Source: Bradyrhizobium viridifuturi (GTDB lineage Bacteria; Pseudomonadota; Alphaproteobacteria; Rhizobiales; Xanthobacteraceae). Taken from it: DNA of 64,000 nucleotides. Each line of letters starts with the position of its first letter. Position 1 is the stretch's first letter. The notes under the pieces are model-generated. The model saw only the letters and a list, made by a program, of their open reading frames with translations. It was not told the origin of the DNA and made no database searches. Below are positions 51,755-61,074 of this stretch, piece by piece. Position numbers and translations under genes: made by a program. Location: assembly GCF_001238275.1 (NCBI RefSeq), contig NZ_LGTB01000003.1, forward strand, positions 1-64,000. The letters run 5' to 3'.

Positions 51755-52678
51755 TTACCCCTTCACGATCCGCCGGCAATGCTCCCACGCCGCGTGGATC
51801 AAATTCTCGCTCGCCTCTGGCGTGCGGAAGGCGGAGTGCGCCGACAACGTCACGTTGGGGATCTTGGTCAGCGGATGATCCTTCGGCAGCGGCTCGATGT
51901 TGTAGACGTCGAGGCCGGCGTGGCGGATGTGGCCGGAGTTGAGCGCATCGATCATCGCCTGCTCGTCGACGATGGCGCCGCGCGCGGTGTTGATCAGCAC
52001 CACGCCCTTCTTCATCTTCGCGATCTTGTCGCGCGTGATCATGCCGCGGGTCTCGTCGTTGAGCAGCAGATGGAGCGAAACCACGTCGCTCGTTGCCAGC
52101 ACGGTGTCGAGATCGACAAATTCCACGCCCGGATGGCTCTTCGGCGACCGGTTCCAGGCGATCACCTTCATGCCGCTGCCGAGCGCAATGCGGGCGACCT
52201 CGGCGGCGATGCCGCCGAAGCCGACGAGGCCAAGCGTCTTGCCGGTGAGCTGCATGCCGTCTTCGCGCAGCCAGTTGCCGGCGCGCATCTCGCGGTCCAT
52301 CTGCGCGATCACCCGCGCCGACGACCACATCAGCGCGATCGCGGACTCCGCGACCGCGGTGTCGCCATAGCCCTTGATCAGGTGCACGGCGATGCCGAGC
52401 TCGGCGAGCTCCTCCGGATTCATGTAGCTGCGCGCGCCGGTGCCGAGGAACACGACATGCTTCAGGCCGGCGCACTTCTTCGCGATGTCGGTCGGCAGCG
52501 CGGTGTGGTCGACCACCGCGATCTCGGCGCCGTCGAGCACCGCCGGATAGTCCTCGGGCTTGATATCCGGGTTGCGGTTGATCCGCATCGCGGGATCGCC
52601 AGGTTTTTCCAGGCGCTCGGTGATGACAGCGAGCGATTCATTGGCGTCGACGAACACTGCGCGCACGAAAGCCTCCAT
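51755..52678 (-). CDS. D-isomer-specific 2-hydroxyacid dehydrogenase
   Basis: A 307-residue NAD-dependent dehydrogenase. The Rossmann motif is LGLVGFGGIAAEVARIALGSGMKVIAWNR, and the catalytic Arg (INTARGAIVDE), Glu (LDVYNIEPLP) and His (LSAHSAFRTPEA) are in place. It interconverts a D-2-hydroxyacid and its oxoacid, as in the phosphoglycerate/hydroxypyruvate dehydrogenase family. The M20 peptidase gene starts upstream on the same strand with 19 bp between them, so they are co-transcribed. Confidence 0.92.
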   Translation of the reverse strand: MEAFVRAVFVDANESLAVITERLEKPGDPAMRINRNPDIKPEDYPAVLDGAEIAVVDHTALPTDIAKKCAGLKHVVFLGTGARSYMNPEELAELGIAVHLIKGYGDTAVAESAIALMWSSARVIAQMDREMRAGNWLREDGMQLTGKTLGLVGFGGIAAEVARIALGSGMKVIAWNRSPKSHPGVEFVDLDTVLATSDVVSLHLLLNDETRGMITRDKIAKMKKGVVLINTARGAIVDEQAMIDALNSGHIRHAGLDVYNIEPLPKDHPLTKIPNVTLSAHSAFRTPEASENLIHAAWEHCRRIVKG

Positions 52679-52697
52679 CGAAGGGGAGATATGAAGA

Positions 52698-53948
52698 TCA
52701 GGATGCGACGCCGGCGAGCGCCAGCACCGTGTGCATCAGGACGTTGGCGCCGGCGGCGCAATCGGCCTGCTTGGCGTCTTCCAGCTCATTGTGGCTGATG
52801 CCGTCCTTGCAGGGCACAAACACCATCGCCGCCGGCATCACCGTGTTGAGATTGCAGGCGTCGTGTCCGGCGCCGGAGGTGATACGGCGATGCGAATAGC
52901 CGAGCTGGGTTGCCGCATTCTCGACCGCGTCGACCAGCTTCGGATCGAAATGCGTCGGCGCCTTGCGCCAGACCAGGTCGAGCTGGACCTCGACCTTGCG
53001 CTTTGCTGCGATCTCGACGATGGCGGCACGCAGGTCACGGTCCAGCGCATCCATGATCCCTGCATCGGCGCTGCGGCAATCCACCGTGAAGGCGATCTCG
53101 CCGGGGATGACATTGCGCGAGGGGCTTGCGATGACCGCCTCGCCGATGGTGCCGACCGCCTTCGGTCCGTGCTTCTTCGCGATACTCTCCATCGCCAGCA
53201 CGATCTCCGACAGCGTCGCCAGCGCATCGCGGCGCAGCGGCATCGGGGTCGAGCCGGCGTGGCTCTCGAAGCCCGTGATCTTGCCGTCGTACCACAACAC
53301 GCCCTGGCCGGAATCGACCACGCCGATGGTCTTGCCCTCGGCCTCCAGGATCGGGCCCTGCTCGATATGCAGCTCGACGAAGCCTGAGAATTTCTGCCGG
53401 CCGACCGGGGTATCGCCGCGATAGCCGATCGAATCCAGCGCCTGCGCCACGGTGACGCCTTCGGCGTCCTTGCGCGACAGGATGTCGTCGGTGGTGAAGT
53501 CGCCGACATAGGCGGCCGAAGCCATCATCGCCGGCGCAAAGCGCGAGCCTTCCTCGTTGGTCCAGTTGCAGATGCAGATCGGCAGCTCGGTCTCGATCCC
53601 GGCATCGTTCAAGGTGCGGACCAGTTCGAGCCCGGCGAGCGTGCCGAGGATGCCGTCATATTTGCCGCCGGTCGGCTGGGTGTCGAGGTGCGAGCCGACG
53701 CCGATCGGGGGCTTCGACATGTCCCGGCCCTTGCGCAGGCCGAACATCGAACCGAGCGCGTCGACATGCACGTCCAGGCCGGCGTCCTCGCAAGCCTTGC
53801 GGAACCAGTCGCGCACCTGCTTGTCCTCGGCGCCGAGGGTCAGCCGCCGCACGCCGCCCTTTGGCGTTGCACCGAACTGTGCGGTTTCGTGGATGGTGCC
53901 CCAGAGGCGGGCGGAATCGATCTGCAGGTTGGTGGCGGCTCGGCTCAT
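52698..53948 (-). CDS. M20-family amidohydrolase (N-carbamoyl-L-amino acid hydrolase/ureidopropionase type)
   Basis: A 416-residue Zn- or Mn-dependent amidohydrolase. GVGSHLDTQPTGGKYDGILGTLAG carries ligands His87 and Asp98, NWTNEEGSRFAPAMMAS carries the Glu pair, and FVELHIEQGPILEAEGKTIGVVDS and SGAGHDACNLNTVMPAAMVFVPC supply further ligands. These are the hallmarks of the AmaB/allantoate amidohydrolase/beta-ureidopropionase branch. It is 14 bp downstream of a LysR gene on the same strand. The natural N-carbamoyl substrate is unknown. Confidence 0.9.
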   Translation of the reverse strand: MSRAATNLQIDSARLWGTIHETAQFGATPKGGVRRLTLGAEDKQVRDWFRKACEDAGLDVHVDALGSMFGLRKGRDMSKPPIGVGSHLDTQPTGGKYDGILGTLAGLELVRTLNDAGIETELPICICNWTNEEGSRFAPAMMASAAYVGDFTTDDILSRKDAEGVTVAQALDSIGYRGDTPVGRQKFSGFVELHIEQGPILEAEGKTIGVVDSGQGVLWYDGKITGFESHAGSTPMPLRRDALATLSEIVLAMESIAKKHGPKAVGTIGEAVIASPSRNVIPGEIAFTVDCRSADAGIMDALDRDLRAAIVEIAAKRKVEVQLDLVWRKAPTHFDPKLVDAVENAATQLGYSHRRITSGAGHDACNLNTVMPAAMVFVPCKDGISHNELEDAKQADCAAGANVLMHTVLALAGVAS

Positions 53949-53962
53949 TGCGGCTCTTCCCT

Positions 53963-54895
53963 TTACGCGACCGTTTTTTCATGACGCGCCACTCTCGCGC
54001 CGTCAACCGCCACGCTGGTCTGTGCGATCTGCCGGGCGAGATTGGCGACGCGCTCGATGGCGACCGCATCGGGGGAGGCGAGCCAGCTCGCGGTGAAGGT
54101 GAGGGGCGGCAGCTTGAGGTCGGTGTCGAGCAGTTGCAAGCGCCCGTCGGCAAGCTCGTTCTCGACGATCGCCGACGGAATCACCGCGATGCCAAGCCCT
54201 TCATTGGCCATGTGGATCACAGTCGCGAGCGAAGTCGAGGCGTGCAGCCGGATCGGCGACAGATCGGGTGCATTGAACAAGGCGCGTACGGTCTCGTAGG
54301 GCTGGGTCTTGCGCGGAAAGGTGATGATCGGAAACCGCGCCAGATCCTGCCGCGCAACCGGGCCGGAGCCGAGGCCGAGCGAGGGGCTTGCCAGGAAACC
54401 GATCGGATAATCGCACAGCACATGGTTGTGCGCGCCGGATGCGGAGACCGGTCCGAGCACGAAGGCGAGTTCGATCTCCTGCGCCAGCAGCCGCGGCGTC
54501 AGATTGGGCGTGATGTCGACCTCGATCTCGAGCGACAGGTTCGGGTAGATCTCGTTGACGCTCTTGACTAGCCGCGGCAGCCAGGTGTGCACGATGGTCT
54601 CCGCGACACCGAGCCGCAGCGCGCCGCGCATCGCCGAACGGTCACCGACCTCGGCCATCATTTCCGAACGCAGGCCGATCAGTTTCTCGGCATAGATCAG
54701 CATCAGCCGCCCGCTCGGCGTCGGCGAGGCCACCCTGTGGTCGCGGTTGAGCAGCTTGACGCCCATCTCGCGCTCGAGCTGGGCAATGCGCTGTGAGATC
54801 GCCGGCTGGGTGGTGTTGAGCCGCTGGGCGGCGCCGCGGAAGCTGCCGAGCTTGACGACCCAGAGAAATGTTTCGATCGAGCGGAAGTCCGTCAT
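53963..54895 (-). CDS. LysR-family transcriptional regulator
   Basis: A 310-residue LysR regulator. The N-terminal winged helix is FLWVVKLGSFRGAAQRLNTTQPAISQRIAQLEREMGVKLLNR (cited by its ends); the C-terminal periplasmic-binding-like effector domain contains EIDITPNLT-like sequence here read as EVDITPNLTPRLLAQEIELAF. It heads a leftward transcript with the M20 hydrolase and hydroxyacid dehydrogenase and is divergent from a DUF1445 gene and the second importer. A perfect 9-bp inverted repeat at 54912-54934 in the shared promoter is its likely binding site. Confidence 0.93.
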   Translation of the reverse strand: MTDFRSIETFLWVVKLGSFRGAAQRLNTTQPAISQRIAQLEREMGVKLLNRDHRVASPTPSGRLMLIYAEKLIGLRSEMMAEVGDRSAMRGALRLGVAETIVHTWLPRLVKSVNEIYPNLSLEIEVDITPNLTPRLLAQEIELAFVLGPVSASGAHNHVLCDYPIGFLASPSLGLGSGPVARQDLARFPIITFPRKTQPYETVRALFNAPDLSPIRLHASTSLATVIHMANEGLGIAVIPSAIVENELADGRLQLLDTDLKLPPLTFTASWLASPDAVAIERVANLARQIAQTSVAVDGARVARHEKTVA

Positions 54896-54911
54896 GGAAG
54901 CATTTTCCCAG

Positions 54912-54934
54912 ATCGATAAATCTGTTTTATCGAT
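54912..54934. promoter_or_regulatory. LysR-type palindromic binding site
   Basis: ATCGATAAA (54912-54920) and TTTATCGAT (54926-54934) form a perfect 9-bp inverted repeat around TCTGT, 17 bp upstream of the LysR start. It contains the T-N11-A core of LysR sites. A possible rightward promoter, TTGATT at 54936 and an AT-rich -10 near 54959-54965, abuts it. Confidence 0.75.
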
Positions 54935-55015
54935 TTTGATTAGAAAGGACGATTAGACATTATATCACGCTTGGTGTTGGTTTGTCCTTGTCGAGATTAT
55001 GGGCAGGAGAACCCC

Positions 55016-55834
55016 ATGACTGTTTTTGCGGCAGTGCAGCGATCTCAAGGGGAACCGGGGCTGGCGAGCGTCGAAGCGCGGCGCGCCTGCCGTGATGGCA
55101 TGGCCTCGGCGACGACGGCCGGTCTCGCCAACGGCTTCGTCCAGGGCAATCTCGCGATCTTGCCGGAGAAGCTCGCCGGCGCCTTCCACCGGTTCTGTCA
55201 GCTCAATCCGAAACCGTGCCCGATCATCGGCATGTCCGACGTCGGCGATCCCCGCATCCCGGCGCTCGGCCTCGACCTCGACATCCGCACCGACGTGCCG
55301 CGCTACCGGGTCTGGCGCGACGGCGAGGTGGCGGACGAGCCGACCGACATCACCAAATACTGGCGCGACGATCTCGTCACCTTCGTGCTCGGCTGCTCCT
55401 ACTCGTTCGAGGAGGCGCTGCTCGATGAGGGGCTGCCGATCCGTCACATTGAGCGCAACCTGCGTGTGCCAATGTACCGAACCAATATTGCCTGCAAGCC
55501 GTCGGGGCCGTTCGAAGGACCCATGGTGGTATCGATGCGCCCGTTCAAGCCGGCGGATGCGATCCGCGCGGTGCAGATCACCTCGCGCTTTCCGTCGGTG
55601 CACGGCGCGCCGGTGCATCTCGGCCATCCGCATGCGATCGGCATCAAGGATATCGCCAAGCCCGATTACGGCGACGCGGTGCCGGTGGCCGATGACGAGA
55701 TCCCGGTGTTCTGGGCCTGTGGCGTGACGCCGCAATCGGTGATCGCGGCTGCGAAGCTGCCGTTCGCGATCACGCATGCGCCGGGGCTGATGCTGGTGAC
55801 CGACCTCAGGAACAAGCAGCTCGCTGTGCTCTGA
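55016..55834 (+). CDS. DUF1445 family protein (D-glutamate cyclase-like hydro-lyase)
   Basis: A 272-residue protein matching the DUF1445/putative hydro-lyase family: [108 protein letters not shown] and [13 protein letters not shown]. Mammalian relatives (D-glutamate cyclase) dehydrate D-glutamate to 5-oxo-D-proline; most bacterial members have no proven substrate. It is the first gene of the rightward transcript facing the LysR gene and precedes the importer, so it probably acts on the imported compound. Confidence 0.9.
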   Translation: MTVFAAVQRSQGEPGLASVEARRACRDGMASATTAGLANGFVQGNLAILPEKLAGAFHRFCQLNPKPCPIIGMSDVGDPRIPALGLDLDIRTDVPRYRVWRDGEVADEPTDITKYWRDDLVTFVLGCSYSFEEALLDEGLPIRHIERNLRVPMYRTNIACKPSGPFEGPMVVSMRPFKPADAIRAVQITSRFPSVHGAPVHLGHPHAIGIKDIAKPDYGDAVPVADDEIPVFWACGVTPQSVIAAAKLPFAITHAPGLMLVTDLRNKQLAVL

Positions 55835-55919
55835 ATAGGCAATTCGTGCAATTCATTGAGGCTTTACTGCGCGCTACAAGCGTCACATCGATAAGAACAA
55901 AGCTGAAGGGGATATTTCG

Positions 55920-57167
55920 ATGACGATCTCTCGCCGTAACGTATTGCTGGGAGCCACTGCCGCCGCTGCGCTCGGTCCGATCGCCGCGCGCGCGCAGACA
56001 AGCGAAGTGGCTATCGGCGTGATCTATCCGCTGTCCGGCTCCAGTGCCGCGATCGGCGTCGACGCGCAGCATGCCTTCAACACCGCTGCCGACATCATCA
56101 ACAAGAACTACGATTTCGCGCTGCCGCTCGCCAAGGGCGAAGGCCTGTCCGGCCTCGGCGGCGCCAAGGTCAAGCTGGTGTTCGCCGACCACCAGGCCGA
56201 TCCGCAGAAGGGCCGCGCCGAGACCGAGCGCCTGATCATACAGGAGAAGGTCTGCGCCGTCGTCGGCACCTATCAGAGCGCGGTCGCCGTCACCGTCAGC
56301 CAGACCTGCGAGCGCTACGGCGTTCCGTTCATCTCGGCCGACAATTCCTCGCCGAGCCTGCACCGCCGCGGCCTGAAATACTATTTCCGGGCCTCGCCGC
56401 ATGACGAGATGTTCTCGGCCGCGATGTTCGACTTCTTCGATGCGATGAAGAAGAAGGGCCAGAAGATCGAGACGCTCGCGCTGTTCCACGAGGACACCAT
56501 CTTCGGCACCGATTCGGCGAACGCCCAGACCAAGCTCGCGGCCGAGCGCGGATACAAGATCGTGGCCGACATCAAGTATCGCGCCAACTCGCCGTCGCTG
56601 ACCGCCGAGGTGCAACAGCTCAAGGCGGCCAATGCCGACGTGCTGATGCCGTCGAGCTACACCACCGACTCGATCCTGCTGGTCAAGACCATGGCCGAGC
56701 TCGGCTACAAGCCGAAGAACATCATGGCGCAGGATGCCGGCTTCTCGGAGAAGGCGACTTATGACGCGGTGGGCGACAAGCTAGAGGGCGTGATCTCGCG
56801 CGGCAGCTTCTCGCTCGACCTGGCGCAGAAGCGGCCGATGGTCGGTTTGATCAACGAGATGTACCGCGCCAAGTCGGGCAAGGACTTCAACGACTACACG
56901 TCGCGTCAGTTCATGGGCCTCATCATCATGGCCGATGCCGTCAACCGCGCCAAGTCGACCGACGGCGAAAAGATCCGCGAGGCGCTGGTCGCGACCGACA
57001 TGCCCGGCGACGTCACCATCATGCCGTGGCGGCGGGTCAAGTTCGACGAGATGGGGCAGAACAACTTCGCCGATCCGGTGCTGTTGCAATATTCCGCGAA
57101 GAACTTCGTGACGATCTTCCCGGAACAGGCCGCCGTCTCCGAGGCGATCTGGCCGATGAACAGCTGA
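55920..57167 (+). CDS. Periplasmic substrate-binding protein, second LIV-type importer
   Basis: A 415-residue binding protein. A twin-arginine-like signal (ISRRNVLLGATAAAALGPIAARA) precedes the type I periplasmic fold: VAIGVIYPLSGSSAAIGVDAQHAFNTAADIIN, LVFADHQADPQKGRAETERLI and AVVGTYQSAVAVTVSQTCERYGVPFISADNSSPSLHRRG (each cited by its ends). AAGGGGATATT lies upstream of the ATG. It is 85 bp after the DUF1445 gene and 175 bp before the permease genes, and a family A repeat sits in that latter gap. Cargo unknown; an amino-acid-derived acid would fit the neighbours. Confidence 0.92.
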   Translation: MTISRRNVLLGATAAAALGPIAARAQTSEVAIGVIYPLSGSSAAIGVDAQHAFNTAADIINKNYDFALPLAKGEGLSGLGGAKVKLVFADHQADPQKGRAETERLIIQEKVCAVVGTYQSAVAVTVSQTCERYGVPFISADNSSPSLHRRGLKYYFRASPHDEMFSAAMFDFFDAMKKKGQKIETLALFHEDTIFGTDSANAQTKLAAERGYKIVADIKYRANSPSLTAEVQQLKAANADVLMPSSYTTDSILLVKTMAELGYKPKNIMAQDAGFSEKATYDAVGDKLEGVISRGSFSLDLAQKRPMVGLINEMYRAKSGKDFNDYTSRQFMGLIIMADAVNRAKSTDGEKIREALVATDMPGDVTIMPWRRVKFDEMGQNNFADPVLLQYSAKNFVTIFPEQAAVSEAIWPMNS

Positions 57168-57188
57168 TCGGTCGGACGCGTTCTCGTC

Positions 57189-57308
57189 GTCCCGGGCAAG
57201 CGAAGCGCGACCCGGGACCATTACCCCAGGCAGGCGTTTTTGCGATGATTGGTTGTTATCTCTCCTACCGATGCATTTGTGGTAATGGGTCCTGGCTTTC
57301 GCCAGGAC
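57189..57308. repeat. Family A hairpins between binding protein and permease genes
   Basis: GTCCCGGG/CCCGGGAC (57189-57218) and GTCCTGGC/GCCAGGAC with a TTTC loop (57289-57308) occupy the gap inside the importer operon. Such stems often lower expression of distal genes relative to an abundant binding protein. Confidence 0.75.
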
Positions 57309-57342
57309 GACGTTGGGGCCATACGTTGATCGGGGCGCAGCG

Positions 57343-58220
57343 GTGACAGCCGAGACCATTATCCAGAGTTTGGCGAGCGGCCTCCTGATGGGGCTGCTCT
57401 ACGGACTGATCGCCGCCGGCCTCGCATTGATCTTCGGATTGATGGACGTCGTGAATTTCGCGCACGGCGAGTTCCTGATGATCGCGATGTACGCGACCTT
57501 CTTCCTGTTCGCGTTCTTCGCGATCGATCCCTTGCTGGCGGCGCCGCTGGTCGCCGCGGCATTGTTCGTGTTCGGCGCGGTGGTCTATCTGTTGGTGGTC
57601 CGCTTCGCGATGCGCGCCAAGGCCAATGCCGGCATGGTGCAGATCTTCTCCACCTTCGGCCTCGCGATCGTGATGCGGGGCCTCGCGCAGTTCTTCTTCA
57701 CGCCGGACTACCGCAGCGTCACCAACTCCTGGCTCGGCGGCAAGACGGTGTCGATCGCCGGTATCTATCTGCCGGAGCCGCAGCTGATCGGCGCGATGCT
57801 GTCGATCGCGGCCTTCGTCGCGCTCTACTTCTTCATCAATCGCACCGATTTCGGCCGCGCGCTCGAAGCGACGCGTGAAGACGCCGGTGCGGTGGCCCTC
57901 GTCGGCATCGACAAGAACCGGGTGTTCGCGCTCGGCTGGGGGCTCGGCGCGGCCTTGGTCGGCCTCGCCGGTGCCATCATGGCGATCTTCTTCTACATCT
58001 ACCCCGACGTCGCGCCTCTTTTGCCCTGATCGCCTACGTCACCGTCGCGCTCGGCGGCTTCGGCAGCGTGTTCGGCGCCTTTGCCGGCGGCATCATCGTC
58101 GGCCTGGTCGAGGCGACCACCGCGCTGATCCTGCCGCCGTCGCTGAAATCGGTCGGCATCTACGCCGTCTATCTGCTGGTCGTCTTCATTCGCCCGCGTG
58201 GCCTGTTCGGATCGATGTGA
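57343..58220 (+). pseudogene. LivH-type permease, second importer, one frameshift
   Basis: GTG 57343 to about 58020 encodes IIQSLASGLLMGLLYGLIAAGLALIFGLMDVVNFAHGEFLMI through MAIFFYIYPDVAP (cited by ends). The frame then hits a stop at 58027-58029. One base earlier in frame the sequence continues FALIAYVTVALGGFGSVFGAFAGGIIVGLVEA and ends LLVVFIRPRGLFGSM at 58218-58220, exactly overlapping the livM-type start (TGATG). One T lost from the TTTT run at 58019-58022 explains it. An error or recent lesion is likely because the rest of the operon is intact. Confidence 0.87.
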
Positions 58221-59206
58221 TGGACACCCAGTTCGCCCAACGCCGCAGGCGTGACCTGATCATGGCGGCTTGCCTCGCGGTGGTCGCCGCGCTGGTGCCG
58301 CTGTTCGTCAAGGACGTCTACGTCCAGAACATCATGGTCTTGACCCTGATGTATGCCGCGCTGTCGCAGAGCTGGAACATCCTGTCCGGCTATTGCGGAC
58401 AGATCTCGCTCGGCCATGCGCTGTATTTCGGGCTCGGGGCCTACACCACGGCGCTGCTGTTCACCAAATTCGGCGTGCTGCCGTGGTTCGGCATGGTGGC
58501 GGGCGGGGCGATCTCGGCCGTGATCGCGATGGCGCTGGGCTATCCCTGCTTCCGCCTGCGCGGGCACTACTTCGTGATCGCGACCATCGTGATCGCCGAG
58601 ATTGCGCTGCTGCTGATCCAGAACTGGGATTGGGCGGGCGCGGCGCTCGGCATCGACATCCCGGTGCGCGGCGACAGCTGGCTTAAATTCCAGTTCACAC
58701 GCTCGAAGCTGCCGTACTTCTATTTCGCGCTGGCGCTGGCCTGCATCGCCTGGCTCGTCACCTGGTGGCTGGAAGATTCCAAATGGGGCTATTGGTGGCG
58801 CGCGGTGAAGGACAATCCGGACGCGGCCGAAAGCCTCGGCGTGGTCGTGTTCAATTCCAAGATGGGCGCGGCCGCGGTCTCGGCCTTCCTGGTTGCGGTC
58901 GGCGGCAGCTTCTACGCCCAATTCGTCTCCTACATCGATCCTGAAAGCGTGATGGGCTTCCAGTTCTCGCTGCTGATGGCGCTGCCCGCGGTGCTCGGGG
59001 GCATCGGCACGCTGTGGGGCCCGGTGCTCGGCGCCGTCATCCTGATCCCGCTTACCGAGCTGACACGCTCTTTCGTCGGCGGCTCCGGTCGCGGCGTCGA
59101 CCTGATCGTCTATGGCGCGCTGATCGTTGCGATCTCGCTGGCATTACCGAAGGGACTGGTCAGCGTGTTCAGCATGCTCACCGGGTGCAAGGAGGCGGCG
59201 CGATGA
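58220..59206 (+). CDS. LivM-type permease, second importer
   Basis: A 328-residue permease with about nine membrane segments. NIMVLTLMYAALSQSWNILSGYCGQISLGHALYFGLGAYTTALL (cited by its ends) and CFRLRGHYFVIATIVIAEIALLLIQNWDWAGAALGI are LivM hallmarks; the inner NPDAAESLGVVVFNSKMGAAAVSAFL segment is the ATPase coupling loop. ATG 58220 overlaps the repaired stop of the livH-type gene, and the next ATPase gene overlaps its own stop (ATGA at 59203). Confidence 0.92.
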   Translation: MDTQFAQRRRRDLIMAACLAVVAALVPLFVKDVYVQNIMVLTLMYAALSQSWNILSGYCGQISLGHALYFGLGAYTTALLFTKFGVLPWFGMVAGGAISAVIAMALGYPCFRLRGHYFVIATIVIAEIALLLIQNWDWAGAALGIDIPVRGDSWLKFQFTRSKLPYFYFALALACIAWLVTWWLEDSKWGYWWRAVKDNPDAAESLGVVVFNSKMGAAAVSAFLVAVGGSFYAQFVSYIDPESVMGFQFSLLMALPAVLGGIGTLWGPVLGAVILIPLTELTRSFVGGSGRGVDLIVYGALIVAISLALPKGLVSVFSMLTGCKEAAR

Positions 59207-59934
59207 CCGCACTCCTCGAAACCCGCGGCGTCTGGCAGCGCTTCGGCGGCCTCGTTGCCAACAGCGACGTCTCGATCTCGGTCGGGCGCGGCGAGATCGT
59301 CGGCCTGATCGGCCCCAACGGTGCCGGCAAGTCGACGCTGTTCAACCTGATCGCAGGCGTTCTGCCGCCGACCCAGGGCTCGATCATCTTCGACGGCGAG
59401 GACGTCACAAGGCTGCCGGCGGCGGAACGCTGCCAGCGCGGCGTCGGGCGCACCTTCCAGGTGGTCAAGAGTTTCGAGACCATGACCGTGATCGACAACG
59501 TCATCGTCGGCGCGCTGATCCGCAACACCAAGATGCGCATCGCGCGGCAGAAAGCCTATGAGGTGCTGGAGTTCTGCGGCCTTGCGGCGCGCGCCGACAA
59601 GCTTGCCGCCGATCTCGTGCCGTCGGAGAAGCGCCGACTCGAGGTCGCCCGGGCGCTGGCCACCGAGCCGAAGCTGCTGCTGCTCGACGAAGTCCTCACT
59701 GGCCTCATGCCGGTCGAGGCCCAGACCGGCGTCGAACTGGTGCGCAAGGTGCGCGCCACCGGCGTCACCGTGCTGATGGTCGAGCACGTGATGGAGATCG
59801 TGATGCCGCTGGTCGACCGCGCCATCGTGCTCAATCTCGGCAAGGTGCTGGTCGAGGGCAAGCCCGCGGAAGTCGTCCGCAATCCGGAAGTCATTTCCGC
59901 CTATCTCGGGGATCGTCATGCTGTCGGTGCGTGA
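59203..59934 (+). CDS. LivG-type ABC ATPase, second importer
   Basis: A 243-residue ATPase. Walker A is [14 protein letters not shown], then RTFQVVKSFETMTVIDNV, and Walker B is LLLLDEVLTGLMPVEAQ with the H-loop VLMVEHVMEIVM. The signature region reads LVPSEKRRLEVARALA, the LSGGQ-less form seen in some LivG proteins. It overlaps livM by 4 bp and livF by 17 bp. It is a good intact comparison for the broken ATPase gene at 7385. Confidence 0.92.
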   Translation: MTALLETRGVWQRFGGLVANSDVSISVGRGEIVGLIGPNGAGKSTLFNLIAGVLPPTQGSIIFDGEDVTRLPAAERCQRGVGRTFQVVKSFETMTVIDNVIVGALIRNTKMRIARQKAYEVLEFCGLAARADKLAADLVPSEKRRLEVARALATEPKLLLLDEVLTGLMPVEAQTGVELVRKVRATGVTVLMVEHVMEIVMPLVDRAIVLNLGKVLVEGKPAEVVRNPEVISAYLGDRHAVGA

Positions 59935-60622
59935 AGTCACCACCGCCTATCAGGGCCTGGTCGCGATCTCCTCGGTGTCGATCGACGTCACCAAGGGCGA
60001 GATCGTCTGCGTCGCCGGCGCCAACGGCGCGGGCAAGTCGACGCTGTTGAAATCGATCGCCGGGGCCGAGCGTCCGCGCGCCGGCACCGTCACCTTCGAC
60101 GGCAAGCGCATCGACGGCCAGCCGCAGCATGTCATCACGGCCGGCGGCATCGCCTTCGTGCCGGAGAACCGCCGGCTGTTTCCGCGGCTTTCGGTAAGCG
60201 ACAATCTGCGGCTCGGCAGCTATCTCTATCGCAGCCAGTCCGACCGCGATGCGCCGCTCGACCTGGTCTTCAATCTGTTCCCGCGGCTTGGCGAACGGCT
60301 CGAGCAGCGTGCCGAGACCTTGTCCGGCGGCGAGCAGCAGATGCTCGCGATCGGCCGCGCGCTGATGACGCGGCCGCGCCTCCTGATGCTCGACGAGCCG
60401 TCGCAGGGCATCATGCCGAAGCTGGTGGACGAGATCTTCCAGGCCGTGAAGCGCATCCGCGACGCCGGCATGACGGTCCTGATCGTCGAGCAGCGCATGG
60501 CCGAATGTTTGGAGATCGCCGACCGCGCCTACATCCTGCAGACCGGCCGCGTGCTGATGCAAGGCACCGCAGCCGAGATCAGCGGCAATCCCGACGTGCG
60601 CAAGGCCTATCTGGGACTGTAA
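59918..60622 (+). CDS. LivF-type ABC ATPase, second importer
   Basis: A 234-residue ATPase. Walker A is [16 protein letters not shown], then FVPENRRLFPRLSVSDNL, the signature is LSGGEQQMLAIGRALM and Walker B is LLMLDEPSQGIMP. It ends YLGL as LivF proteins do. It is the last gene of the importer; a repeat-rich gap follows. Confidence 0.93.
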   Translation: MLSVREVTTAYQGLVAISSVSIDVTKGEIVCVAGANGAGKSTLLKSIAGAERPRAGTVTFDGKRIDGQPQHVITAGGIAFVPENRRLFPRLSVSDNLRLGSYLYRSQSDRDAPLDLVFNLFPRLGERLEQRAETLSGGEQQMLAIGRALMTRPRLLMLDEPSQGIMPKLVDEIFQAVKRIRDAGMTVLIVEQRMAECLEIADRAYILQTGRVLMQGTAAEISGNPDVRKAYLGL

Positions 60623-60644
60623 CGTCTGCAACGCGTCCGCGCGT

Positions 60645-60782
60645 TCCGCCGTCATCCTGAGGTGCGCGCCCACTTTGGCGCCTCGAAGGATGGCCGCACA
60701 CACCGCCGTAGACTCATCTTCGAGGCCCGCTCCGCTCGCACCTCCAGCGACAAAGGCTCCGCCTTTGCGCGGGCATGACGCC
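60645..60782. repeat. Intergenic repeat, family D
   Basis: A stretch beginning CGTCATCCTGAGGTGCGCGCC and ending GCGGGCATGACG, with an internal hairpin AAAGGCTCCGCCTTT at about 60755-60769. It separates the importer from two small leftward genes. It looks like a dispersed intergenic element, seen once here. Confidence 0.45.
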
Positions 60783-60787
60783 GGAGT

Positions 60788-61006
60788 TTATGGCGGACTG
60801 CGGTCTTGAGATCCTGCGTCGGCTGCGGCGATCAGCATCTGTTCGACGATCCCGTCGAACTCGCTCTTTCCGATGGGATCGTTTGCGGCAAGCTCATCGT
60901 GTGACTTTGTCGTAGTCGGCCACCAGCGGTAGTGCCGTCCAAACTTGTCAAGCACGCGTGCAGCCGCCTCGATTTCAACCAGTGTCGGTCGGGTCTGTCG
61001 GACCAT
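60788..61006 (-). CDS. Small hypothetical protein
   Basis: A 72-residue reading frame (MVRQTRPTLVEIEAAARVLD at its start, then FGRHYRWWPTTTKSHDEL and FDGIVEQMLIAAADA). Composition looks protein-like: amphipathic helices, few rare codons. Small proteins of this kind occur in Bradyrhizobium genomes in my recollection, but I cannot name a family. There is no clear ribosome binding site. It could be a real short gene or a chance frame. Confidence 0.5.
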   Translation of the reverse strand: MVRQTRPTLVEIEAAARVLDKFGRHYRWWPTTTKSHDELAANDPIGKSEFDGIVEQMLIAAADAGSQDRSPP

Positions 61007-61074
61007 CCCAAATTCCCATGCTTAGGCATGCGCATCGCTGCGCTCATGCAGGCTACGAAGTCAGCCCACGCAGC

